A stretch of 64,000 bases of DNA from Choricystis sp. odSpoLacu1. Its lineage: Eukaryota > Chlorophyta > Trebouxiophyceae. The notes beneath the pieces were generated by a model that did not search any database, was not told the origin of the DNA, and saw only the letters and a program-made list of their open reading frames with translations. The stretch lies in NCBI GenBank assembly GCA_958009055.1, contig OY253652.1:434001-498000 (forward strand), in the 5' to 3' direction. The translations under genes and the position numbers were made by a program. Of the stretch, positions 44,234 to 54,255 are shown piece by piece. Each line of letters starts with the position of its first letter. The first letter of the stretch is position 1.

Positions 44234-45947
44234 ATGCGCTCCCTACCACTCGTCCTCCTGGCCGTCGCCACCGCCGCCGCGGCGGACACGCCGCTCCCCA
44301 CCAATGCCGTCGCCACCACGGTGCCGGGCTCCCCGCCCTGGGCCCTGCTCGACTTGTGGCGCCAGCGCCGAGTCACGGTGACGTGCGGGCCGGGCCAGGT
44401 GAGGAGAGAAGAGAGAGAGAGGGTGTGGGGAGAGAGAGGCCGAGACACAGAATGCGCGCAACGGCCGTTTTTTTTTTTTGCTGCTGGTGCCTGAGCGGGG
44501 GCGACCGTCTCGTTCCCCGGCCGACGCAGCAATGAGAGCATGTTGTTGGCGCTCCACAGGGGATCGTCAGCAGGAGCGCAGGCTCTGTCGCCCACGCTCC
44601 CTCTTTCTTTTGCAACGCTCTCCCCCCCCCCCCCCGCATCTTTCCGTCTCCTCACAGGACTTCCGCGTCCTCGTCGCCCGTGACGCCGCCCACCTGCCCA
44701 CCACCCACCCCGCCTGGTGCGGCTGGCGGCGGGCAGCAGCCAGAGCGGCCGCGGGCGCGTTGCGCCGGCCGGCATTGCCGCCGTGTGTCGTGGCGCTGCC
44801 CACGTTTCGCGCGTCGGCCGTCGCCGTCGTCCCTGGCGGCTCCACCCCTGGCGAAGACTGCGACCTGGACGTCGGCCTGACGTTTGCACCCATCCTGCCG
44901 CTCCGCCTGCTGGGCGGCGTGGCCCTGTTTGTGTGCGCCCCGTCCCTCGCCGCGTCGGCCACGTTCCGCGTCTCTGCCGGCGCGCTCACGTTCTCCGCCG
45001 CGGCGGCCGCCATTCTGACCATCGCCCTCATTCGGTCCCTCCCCTCCAAACGCGCCCTGGCCACCGCCGCCGCGCTGCTGGGGTCGGGGGCAGCCACCGC
45101 CGCCCGCCTGGTGTTTGGGCACTGGGTGCCGACACTGCGTGACGTGGCGTCCCCGCGCGGCGCCTGTGTGTACGCCGCCTGCTCCCTGGGCGCGGGTGCC
45201 GCCCTGGCCTACTGGTATGACGACCCGGGCGCCACCAAGGCGCACGCCATCCTGGCGGCGGGGCTGCGGGCGGGCGGGTTGGCGGCGGTGGTGGGGGGAA
45301 CGTCGCACACAGGGGTGGGTGTCGCGACCGCCGCGCTCCTCGCCACCTGGCTGGCCGCCCCCCGCCTGGCGGCCGCGGGTGGAGCCGCCGCCCGCGCCCT
45401 GGAAGCCGTCACCCCGGCCCGCAAGCGGCGTGGGCCGCTGCCACCCCTGCCGCGGCGGCGACGGTCGTCCGCTGGTGGCCACGCCCCCGCCGCCCCCCCT
45501 CTGTCCGCGGCGGCCGCCCTGCCCCTGCCCACCGGCGATGACGCGTCCCCCGCCCCCCGCTGGGCGTCGGCTACGGGGGAGTGGAGCGACAGGGACGCGG
45601 CCATCGCGTCGCCACCCTTTCGCCGCGAGCACGCGTTTCCTCTGCACGCCGCCCCGCCCTCCCCGCCTCCCCGGGCCGCGCCATCAGCCACTCCCTCGAT
45701 CACGCCGTCCCTGGTGGCTCGGCGCCCCCCTCCAACCGGCGTGCCGCCCAGCCCGTTGCTCGCGCGGGGACTGTGCCTGAATGAAGCGACCGGCAAAACC
45801 ATCAAATTGGGGGGCGCCACGTTCAACAGGCTCGTGCTGGACGGTTTTGTGCTGGATGAAGCGACGGGCACACTGACGCCGCCGCCGAGACGGCGGGACG
45901 AAGCGCCGCGCGGCAGCGCGCTGCGGTCGGGGGCGCGGCGGCGGTGA
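44234..45947 (+). CDS. Nuclear-envelope integral membrane protein (NEMP/TMEM194/PNET2-like)
   Basis: A probable inner nuclear membrane protein. Exons 44234-44398 and 44658-45947 give 484 residues. A signal peptide (MRSLPLVLLAVATAAAADTP) leads into a luminal region with cysteines (TVTCGPGQ, CGWRRAAARA, GEDCDLDVGLTFAPIL). About five membrane helices follow: LRLLGGVALFVCAPSLAASA, FSAAAAAILTIALIRSLPSK, ATAAALLGSGAATAARLVFG, CVYAACSLGAGAALAYWY, and a long helix near TGVGVATAALLATWLAAPRL. A long basic nucleoplasmic tail contains LNEATGKTIKLGGATFNRLV. Signal peptide, luminal domain, five helices and long tail match NEMP1 and plant PNET2; residue-level identity is modest. Confidence 0.6.
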
Positions 45948-46075
45948 GTGAAAAATTGATTTTATGTGTCTAGATTGTCCTCTGCGTTTCTGTGTCACTG
46001 CTTTGTTTTCAGAAAAGGGTCCTGCTTTTTCTAAAACACGTGCATTTCGTTTTGAACAAAAAAAAACAAGGTCTC

Positions 46076-47359
46076 TCACCGCCGCGACCGCCGCTCCTTT
46101 TTCTCCTTCCTGCGCCCGCCCCCATACTTTTCCAGGATGGCCAACGCTTCCTCCGCCGACGTGATGACGGGCGTGGGGGAGCGGGACCGGTGCCGGCGGC
46201 GGGAGTGGTGGTGGGGCGACACGGCAGCAGCAGCAGCAGCGTTTTGTTCACCCTCGCTGTCGCCCCCCACCACCAGCTCATACGTCTTCCCCCCTCCATA
46301 TGTGTCTGCCGCCAGGTGACCCCAGTCCACGGCGTCGCCCGCCACCCGGTCGGCGGCGGCGGCGCCGACGGGGGGGCGGCCGCCGCTCGCGTCGGCGTCG
46401 CCGCCTGCGCCGCGGGGGCGCCACTTGAGCCCGTGCGGGTCTAGATCCGTCCCCGTCCTCTGGTCGGCCAATTTGAGGCTGGCCGCCACGCGAGGGGGAG
46501 CGCCTTCCGCAGTGGGCGGCTCCACGGCCACCACTTTGGTGTAACAGTCGTCCCCGACGGACGGCACACACGCCGCCAAGGCCGCCACCTTTTCACCCTC
46601 TGGCGCGTCCCGGTCCACCACCAGGTGGTCAGACACGTGGGACGCGTGCACCAAGGCGGTGCCTGTGTACCCCTCAATCCACAGGTGGACGCCGTACGGG
46701 GCGACGCGGGCGACGCGCGCGCGCACGACGCCCAGGGGCGGCGGGTCGTCGGTAGGCCGCACGTCGCCCGGGGGGCCGCGCCGGGCGTCGCCGCCGCCGC
46801 CGCCGCCACGGCCGCGCCGCCCGTCGCCATCGCCGCCCGGCCGTTCGGCGGCGATGGTGCCGTCCGGGTCGGCGTCCTCCCCCGTGGCCTGGTCGACCGC
46901 GCGCAGCGACGCGGTCACGCGCACACCCCCGCCCCCGCGCGGATCAGGGGCCAGCCCCACAATCTTGGCCCACACACTCTCCCCCGGCCTCGCAAAGTAG
47001 GAGAGAGCCCTGACCTTGTCGTCATCGCTGTCGTCGCGGGTCAGAGTGACGCCAGGCGCGACCTGGTGCGGGGGGACCAGGGCGTGCCTTCTGTGCCCCG
47101 GCACCTCCACAAACACGCCAAAGGGGCGCACCCCCACCACGTGGGCACGGTGGATGGAGTTCAGAGGGGGGGGTGGCGCGTCGCCAGGGGCGGCAGGGGG
47201 TGGGGGCGGCAGGGGGGGGGGTGGAGGCGGCAGGTTGGTGGTGGCGCGGTCGCGGCTGCGGGAGCGGCGGCGTGGGGAGCGGGACCGACTGCGACGGTGC
47301 CGGTCGCGGGACCGGCTGCGGTGGCGCCGGTCGCGGGAGCGACTGCGGGGTGACGACAT
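46076..47359 (-). CDS. RS-rich RNA-binding protein with two S1 domains (ZCCHC17/pNO40-like)
   Basis: An intronless 427-residue frame. The first ~40 residues are Arg/Ser repeats (SPRSRSRDRRHRSRSR), as in splicing proteins, followed by a poly-Pro stretch. Two S1 RNA-binding domains follow. The first (~70-170) contains HVVGVRPFGVFVEVPGHRRH and ends QATGEDADPDG. The second (~215-330) contains VRARVARVAPYGVHLWIEGY and ends QRTGTDLDPHG. The TGxDxDPxG tail after the S1 fold is typical of ZCCHC17/pNO40, which has one S1 and a zinc knuckle. Here the S1 unit is doubled and no CCHC knuckle is seen. The C-terminus has SAEEALAILEKYGGG and a basic end. Likely nuclear or nucleolar. Confidence 0.75.
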   Translation of the reverse strand: MSSPRSRSRDRRHRSRSRDRHRRSRSRSPRRRSRSRDRATTNLPPPPPPLPPPPPAAPGDAPPPPLNSIHRAHVVGVRPFGVFVEVPGHRRHALVPPHQVAPGVTLTRDDSDDDKVRALSYFARPGESVWAKIVGLAPDPRGGGGVRVTASLRAVDQATGEDADPDGTIAAERPGGDGDGRRGRGGGGGGDARRGPPGDVRPTDDPPPLGVVRARVARVAPYGVHLWIEGYTGTALVHASHVSDHLVVDRDAPEGEKVAALAACVPSVGDDCYTKVVAVEPPTAEGAPPRVAASLKLADQRTGTDLDPHGLKWRPRGAGGDADASGGRPPVGAAAADRVAGDAVDWGHLAADTYGGGKTYELVVGGDSEGEQNAAAAAAVSPHHHSRRRHRSRSPTPVITSAEEALAILEKYGGGRRKEKKERRSRR

Positions 47360-47439
47360 GAAAAATCGGTGCGCGGGTGTGTGCACAACGTTTCTCTGTT
47401 TTGCTGCGTCCACCCGCTTGCACACGCGCATTCCCCCGC
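47360..47439. promoter_or_regulatory. Very short shared promoter, S1 protein / CRSH
   Basis: Only 80 bp separate two divergent start codons, so both 5' UTRs and any core promoter must fit or overlap here. No TATA box is seen. Confidence 0.4.
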
Positions 47440-49732
47440 ATGCGTGGCGCCCCGCGTGCCGGCCCCAGTGGCCGCTGCGCCAGCGCGAGCGTGGCGGCGC
47501 GCAGGCGACCGCAGCCGCGCCCGCGGCGCCAGCCGCGCCCGCCGCCCGCGCAGCGCGCGCTGGCGGCGGACGCCACGTCCGCCAGCGACAGCGACAGTGA
47601 CGCAGAGGTAGGGTGGTGTGTGGGCTGACTAGTGGGAGAGGAGGGAGGGAAAGCGGTGTGCAGCGTCCGACCAGGCTCGATTGCACCCACACACCAGTCG
47701 CTCCTCGCGCCGCTCGCCCCGGGTCGCTCCCTGCTTGAACTCGCCGGCGCCTGGGACGCCCTCGCCCCCCGCCTGCCCGCCCGCTCCCCTGAAGACACGC
47801 GCATCATCCTGGAAGCGCTGAAACTGGCGGTGTCCAGGGCTCCCCCGCCGGCTGTTGCTGACAATAGTAGTGCCACCCCCCCGGTCGCCGCGCTGGCCGC
47901 CTCCGCCGCCCTCGGCACCGCCGCCCGCCTCGCCGACCTGGCAGCCTACGACGGCCTCCCCCTGGACGCCGCCGCCATGTGCGCCGGCATCCTGGCGGAT
48001 GGTGCCGCCGCGGGGAGGGTCAGCCTGGCCGACGCGGCCGCGCGGGTCGGCCCCGACGCGGCGTCCCTGCTCGGCGACGTGCTGCGCGTGCGGGCCCTGC
48101 CCGCGGGCGCGGACGTGTACGATGGCGCGACATCCGCCTGGTTGCGGGACGCCGCGTTGGAGCGGGTGGATCGGAGGGCGGCCATGGTGGAGGTCGCGGC
48201 GCGGGCGGCGGGGCTGGCTGCAGCGACGCGCGAGCGCGCCAGTGGACACACCCCTCCCGCCACCACCACCCCATCCACCGCCGCCCTGACATCCGTCGAC
48301 GCCCTGGAAGCACTGCAAGTGTACGCCCCCCTGGGCCACGCCCTGGGCATGTGGCGGGTGGCGGCCGAGATGGAGGACGCCGCGTTTCGGGTCCTTTTCC
48401 CGCGCGCGTACACAGAGACCGACGCCTGGCTGGCGTCAGTGGTTGGCCCCGCCGCCACCACGCTGGCGGGCGCGAGGGACGCCCTGGTGGAAGCCCTGGC
48501 CAGCGATGAGGCGCTGGCCGACCTCGCGGGCGGGTGCGAAGTGCGCGTGCGCGTCAAGAGCCTGTTTTCGCTCATGAAGAAACTGTTGCGCCTGGACGAC
48601 CTGGATGCCGGGGGGCGGGACAGGGGCGCCCTGCACGATGTGCTGGGCATGCGGGTCATTGTGCACCCTCGCGAAGCGGATGACGAGGAGGTGGAGGGTG
48701 GTGGTGGTGGCAGCGACTCTGCCGCCGCCTTCGCCGCCGCCGCTGCCGCTGCCGACGCCGACGCCATCACCGCCTGCTATGCCGTCCGCGACACCGCGTT
48801 GCGCCTGTGGCCCCGCCTGCCGGACCGCGACAAAGACTACATTACTGCACCGAAAGCCAACGGGTACGCCTCCCTGCACGTGACCCTGGTGGTGGGGGGC
48901 GACGGCGACGCCGGCGGCAGCGACGCCCACCGCGACGCCGACGCGTCACGCCCCCACCCCGGCGCCGACACCGCACGCCCCGGTTCGACCGTGGTGGAGC
49001 TTCAAATCCGCACGCGCGCCATGCATGACGCCGCCGAACACGGCCACGCCGCCCACACGGCCTACAAGGGCGGCATGACGGCGGAGCAGACGTCTGCACT
49101 GGCCGCGTGGTCGGCGCACGCGCGCGCGCTGCGCAGTGCCTCCTCCTCCACCACCACCACCTCTCTACCCCTGGACCGCACCGAGTCCGCGGCCGCCCTG
49201 TTCCACGCCCTGGACACCGATGGCGACGGCACCGTGTCTGCCGACGAGCTCGCGTCGGCGCTCAGCGACTTGGGCGTCGACTGCGGCGCGGCGGTCGCCG
49301 CGGCGGCCGCCCTCGTTGCCGCCGCGGGCAGTGGGGGGGAGGCGTTGACGCTGGCCGAGTTTCAGGCGTTGATGGCCAAGGCAAGCGTGTGGGAGGGTGT
49401 GTGAGTGTGTGCTCTCTCCCAACGGCGCGTGAAGAAGGGGCGGCACACCGCCGCCTGTTTTATCGCCCAGTGGCCTTGCCGCCGCGATGAAGGCTGACAC
49501 AAAATAATTCCAATTGATCCTACTGATGCCTGAGGGGGGGGGGAGGAGGGGGGGGGGCTGTGGGCGGAGTGTGGGAAAGGTATTGTTTGGGGACCAGGAG
49601 AAATGGTAGGCTGTGCTTACTCTCTTTCTCGCTCAAACACCCTGCCCCCTTCAGGCGGGCGCTTCGACGCCACTCACCTCCATCGACTCCGACACCACCG
49701 CCATCCTGTCGCGCGTCACGCGCGCCAACTGA
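47440..49732 (+). CDS. CRSH: Ca2+-regulated RelA/SpoT homologue (CRSH), plastid (p)ppGpp synthetase
   Basis: Makes (p)ppGpp in plastids in response to calcium. Exons 47440-47607, 47698-49380 and probably 49655-49732 give 642 residues. A basic Pro/Arg-rich transit-like start precedes a helical region where the hydrolase HD motif is degenerate (AAYDGLPLDAAAMCAGILAD), as known for plant CRSH. The synthetase domain is intact: RVKSLFSLMKKLLRLDD, HDVLGMRVIVHP, YITAPKANGYASLHVTLVV, VVELQIRTRAMHDAAEHGHA and AHTAYKGG. A canonical EF-hand follows at ~562 (LDTDGDGTVSADELASAL), then a weak second one (GGEALTLAEFQALMAK). The final exon is inferred from a GC donor (AAG/GCAAGC) and a CCCTTCAG acceptor, both phase 0. 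Without it the frame stops at 49404. Confidence 0.88.
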
Positions 49733-49946
49733 GAGAGAGAGAGAGAGAGAGAAGGAAGGAGGCGTCGCGTTTTTTGGGTTTGGGAAAGTGTTGAAAAAAA
49801 TGAAAATTTTTTGTCACACACACTCCGCACTCGACCCACCACCCAGCTGCTGGGTGGTGGGTGGCCACACCTCACCATGAGAAATGAAACAACTGAAATG
49901 CAAAACACACACGGACGGACAAAGCACCCCACACACTATTTTTTGC
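49733..49946. other. Convergent 3' interval with (GA)n repeat
   Basis: 214 bp between the inferred CRSH stop and the UGT stop. A (GA)n tract at 49731-49752 overlaps the TGA stop of the last CRSH exon. Beyond it the sequence is relatively A/T-rich for this window, fitting 3' UTRs. No gene is seen. Confidence 0.6.
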
Positions 49947-51835
49947 TCAATCATTTTTGGGGCGGTGCGACGCCCCCACCCGGCGCAGCGCGCGCGCCGC
50001 CAGCGTGGCCGCGACCCCCACCGCCACCGCTGCCCCCGCGCCCCCCGCCGACAGGCCACCCACCTCCTGCGGCAGCGGCACGCGCGCCCCCTCCCCCAGC
50101 AACGCAGTTCTCTCGATGGCGGCCGCCACCACGAGCGCCCCGGGCGGCCGCGCAATCCGCACGCGCGCCTGCGCCGCCCGCGCGCGCGCCGTCAACGCGT
50201 CCAGCGACGTCAGGGCGCGGGCCGTGGCGTCCACGACGGAGGCGGGGGGCGGCTTGCGGCGCAGGAGGGAGAGGCCGAACCCCGCGGCCGCGACTTTGAC
50301 CGCGTTTTCGAGTTGCTCCGCGCCCTGAGGGGCCACCACCAGCGGCACGCCATGGTACAGCGCCTCCCCGATACCATTCGCACCCCCGTGCGACACAAAC
50401 AGGGAGACACGAGGGGAGGCGGACGCCAGGATGTCGTTTTGGGGGGCGCACCTCAGAATCTTGACGTTGGGCGGCAGGGCCGCCACGTCGGCGTCGCTCA
50501 GCTCGGCGGCCGTGGATTTGGCCAGCACGGCGACGCCGGGCAGGGAGGCTAGTCCCGTCACCAGCTCGGCGGCGTGGCCGGGGGGGAGGGTGAAGATCGA
50601 ACCCAGCGAAACATAGACAACCTTGTCCCCGCGCGCCGCCGCCTCCACCATCCACGCCTGCACGTCTGCCGGCAGCGGCGCAGACGCCGGCGTCGCCGTG
50701 ATCGACCCCGCCAACACGACGCCGGCAGGCAGCCTGCGGGGGGGCTCCCAGGCGGCATCAGAGTTGATGACGAGCAGGGTGTTGCGCCCGACGGCAGCGC
50801 GTGTCGACAAGTCCACCCCATGCCGTGCGTGCAGGGCGCGGACGGCAGGCCGCACAGACACTCAGTCGATCACCGTCTCAGCCGCGCTGGAGGCCATGTT
50901 GCGCAGCAGGTGGAGGGGGGAGGACAGGGGCGGCACGAGCGGCACGTCCGCGGTCGGCGTCCCCCACACATCCAGCTCGATGGGCCAGTCGCGCCCCGAC
51001 CCGGCCCAGGGAGCGGTGTGCATGTGGCGCACGAGGGAGCCGACGTGCACCTCGGCGCGGGGCAGGTTCAGCAGTTTGAAGAGGACCGCGGCGCAGGGGT
51101 TCATCGCGTCGCCCACAGTGAACGTCGCCCCGTGCGCCCGCATGGCCTCCATCGCCGTCTCATTGCGCACCAGGGTGTCGCACTCCAGCCCAAACTGGGT
51201 GACCAGGGGTTCGAGGAGGAGGGCGTTGTGCCAGCTGCGCCACGTTTCGGAGTGCAGGCGGCGCAGCAGCTCTGGCATCGCGGTCGGGTTGCTGGCCACG
51301 GCCAGGGTGGACCACCGGGGGTTGGCGGCCGCGTCGGAGGGGGGCAGGGGGCTGAGTGTGGAGAGATGGTGGGGGTGGGGTGGGGTGAGGACACAGACAG
51401 GTCGGGACGTCGGGACTGTCGACAAAAAACCAGAAACCAAAACCAAGACACTCACCGCGACACGTGCTCCGCCACCGCGGCCGGCGCCACCGCCAGCACG
51501 GTGGCGCCCCGCCTGGCCAGTTCGATGCCGACGCGGCGCAGGACAAAGGCGTGGCTGGGACCGAACGGGAGAGGCAGCAGCAGGTAGCGCTGTTCAGCCG
51601 CGGCGGGGGGGTGGGCGGGCGGTGCGGGCGCGTCAAACCGGGACGCGTCGTAGGTCGACCAAAACCGCCAGTCGGTGAATGAGTTGGACGGAGGGGGGAG
51701 GGGTGTCGCTGCCGCAGCGGCCTGGGACGCGGCGAGGATGGCGACGAATGCGGCCGACCTCACGGGACCGCGCGGCAGCGGAGGCGGTGTGTGGGGTGGC
51801 ACTTTGTGCGGGGCGCCAGCGTATGTCGACGCCAT
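49947..51835 (-). CDS. UDP-glycosyltransferase (GT1/UGT family), interrupted by an in-frame stop
   Basis: Transfers a sugar from a UDP-sugar, acceptor unknown. Exons 51456-51835 and 49947-51351 join in phase 2. A signal peptide-like start (MASTYAGAPHKVPPHTPPPL, then AAFVAILAASQAAAAATP) precedes LPLPFGPSHAFVLRRVGIEL, the N-terminal UGT half. The C-terminal half is clear: KVVYVSLGSIFTLPPGHAAE, LPPNVKILRCAPQNDILASA and SLFVSHGGANGIGEALYHGV then PLVVAPQGAEQLENAV, the UGT sugar-nucleotide signature. A hydrophobic segment and basic tail (RRVGASHRPKND) end it, like ER-resident animal-type UGTs. A TGA at 50862-50864 separates the halves in the same frame (VID-stop-VSVRPAV). It could be a TGG-to-TGA error, a real mutation, readthrough or recoding. 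Length ignoring the stop is 594 residues. Confidence 0.78.
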
Positions 51836-52111
51836 GGTGCTGAGGGATGGCGTGGGCGAGTGCAAGCGGCTGGAAGCCGGCACGGCGGCGTGCGCGAGTC
51901 GATGACACGTCGACGTCGTCGAAAAGAAGTGGTTTGTCGCGCTGTCGCATAAAAGCCGTGACCGTTTTTTTGTTTCGCACGGCAGGGCTTGGTGGTCCTC
52001 ACAACAACTCTTTCTCTCTGCCCGCGGCACGGCACAACTCCGGGGCCTGCCTATTCCCCCCCCCCCCCCGGCACCTCACACACACGCCCCCACACTCACC
52101 CACCCACCCAA
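51836..52111. promoter_or_regulatory. Shared divergent promoter, UGT / zuotin
   Basis: 276 bp between start codons with C-rich and CA-rich stretches near the zuotin start. Assigned by position only. Confidence 0.35.
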
Positions 52112-54071
52112 ATGCGGCGCACCCTGTCCATCGGCTACGACGCGGCGGCCGTGCCGGCCGGCGGCTGTGCCGTCCTCTCCTCCCCCGCCGCCCCCACGCC
52201 CCGCGAGTTTGAGCCAGCGGGCGCCATCTTCCATGAAGTGGCGATGAAGCAGGCGGGCGTGTATGGTGAGTGGGGTGGGGTGGGGTGGGGGTGGAGCGGG
52301 GAGGGCGGCACAATTGTTTTGCAACGCGAGAGCAGCCGCGCGAACGAAACCGACGCGTCCCCTCCGCACACCCTCAGTCGACGCCCCCTCCTCCTCCTCC
52401 TCTGCCTCCGACGACACGTCGGGCCCCCACCTGCACCGCACCGCGTCCGCCGTGTCGTCCGTGGGGGCGGACGCCGACTGGCCCCCTCCCGGCGTGCAGT
52501 TCAAATCGCGCGGCGGCTCCAAGAAGAAAGGCAAGGCCGCCCGCACCGATGCCTACGCCCTGCTGGGCATCGAGCACTTGCGCTGGATGGCCACCGACAA
52601 ACAGATTCGGGACGCCTACAAAGTGACCGCGCTGGCGGCGCACCCGGATAAAGTCGCAGAGGACGAGCGTGAAGCCGCGGAAGCCAAGTTTAAACAGGTG
52701 CAGGCTGCGTACGAGACTCTGTCCGACCCCGCCAAACGGCGCGAGTTTGACTCGACTGACGCGTTTGACGACTCGTTGCCTGTGGATTGCGCGGCTGACG
52801 ACTTTTTCACAGTTTTCGGCGCCGCCTTCCGCCGCAACGCGCGCTGGTCGTCCGTCACCCCCGTCCCCGACTTTGGCGACGCCGACACCCCCTGGCCCGC
52901 CGTCGACGCCTTCTACGAGTTTTGGTACAGCTTCAAATCGTGGCGCGAGTTTCCGCATGACGACGAGGAGGATGTGGAGGGCGCCGAATCGCGCGACGAG
53001 AAGCGGTGGCTGGAGCGCCACAACGCGCGCCTGCGGGAGGCGGGCAAAAAGGAGGAGCGCAAGAGGCTGCGCGAGTTTGTGGAGGCGGCGTACGAGCGCG
53101 ACCCGCGCGTCGTGGCGCGCAAGGCGCAGGTGAAAGCCGAGCGCGCGGCGCGTGCGGCGGAGCGGTCGAAAGGGAGGCGGGAGCAGGAGGAGGCGGAGGC
53201 TGTTGCGCGGGCGGCGGCTGAAGTCGCGGCCGCGGCTGCTGCTCAAGCGCACGCTGAAGCTGCTGCGGCTGCCAAAAAGGTGCGCGACCGGGAGAAGAAA
53301 GCAGCCCAGAAAGCGCGCGCTCGCGTGCGCGCGGCGGCGGGCGACCTGGACGTCGACGACGTGCTGACGCTGGACGCTGCCGCCCTGGACGCCCTGGCCG
53401 ACGGCCTGGCCGCCGGCGGCGACACCGCAACCGCCGCCCTCGCCTCTGCTCGCTCCCAAGTCGAAACCGGGCGCGAGTCGGAGCGCGCCGCGCGCGACGC
53501 GGCGCGCGTGCGCGCCGAGAAGGCGGCGGCGGCGGCCGCGGCCGACGCGGCGCGCGCGCGCTGCGCTGCGTGGTCCGAGGAAGAAGTGCGCCTCCTGCAG
53601 CGCGCCCTGACCAAAGTGCCCACCGGCACGCCCAAACGGTGGGACGCGGTGGCCGCCCTCGTGCGCACGCGCACAGTGGAGGAAGTGCTGGACATGGTCA
53701 AGCACGGTCTCGCGGCCGGCAAGTATGCCCCCAAACCCGTCGGTTTTGAGATCGCGGCCAAGCGGAGGGCTGCCGTCGCCGCAGCAGGCGGCAAGGACGC
53801 CACGACGCGGGATGAAGCGTTCACAGATGTGGCCATCGGGCGGGCGGCGTCGCCCGCGGCCAAGCCGCCGCTGCCTGCCACCAACGGGGGGGGGGGTGAT
53901 GGGTGGACCGCGGAGGAGGAGTTGGCGCTCGTGCGGGCACTGAAAACGCACAAGGGCAAGGAGGGGCCGGCCAAGTGGTCGGCGGTTGCTGGCGAGGTGG
54001 GCAAGGCGGCGACCTGCTGTTTGGCCAAGTTCCGGGACATGAAGCTGGCTGCCCGCGCAAAGAAAGGGTAG
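52112..54071 (+). CDS. ZRF1: Zuotin/ZRF1 (DNAJC2) ribosome-associated J protein with SANT domains
   Basis: The J-protein subunit of the ribosome-associated complex, which helps nascent chains with Hsp70; plant and animal forms also act on chromatin. Exons 52112-52265 and 52378-54071 give 615 residues. Visible in order: N-terminal segment (PREFEPAGAIFHEVAMKQAG); J domain (DAYALLGIEHLRWMATDKQI, with HPD in ALAAHPDKVAEDEREAAEAK); the zuotin-homology and ribosome-binding region (FDDSLPVDCAADDFFTVFGA, FYEFWYSFKSWREFPHDDEE, RWLERHNARLREAGKKEE); a long charged helix; and two SANT/Myb repeats (WSEEEVRLLQRALTKVPTGT and WTAEEELALVRALKTHKGKE). The SANT pair is present in plants and animals and absent from yeast zuotin. 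Confidence 0.93.
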
Positions 54072-54255
54072 AGAGGGGGCGGAGGTTTGGGGGTAGTTTT
54101 TTTTGTGTGTTAGACGAGAAGAGAACCGAAAAACAAAACCGTCGTCACGACCAAAAAACGGGGCACCGCCCCTCTCTCCTCTTTGGGTCTCACGGCCTGT
54201 GTGTGATCGCCTCACTCTTGCGCCTGCTCCTTCCTCCCTCCCTCCCTCCTCCGCG

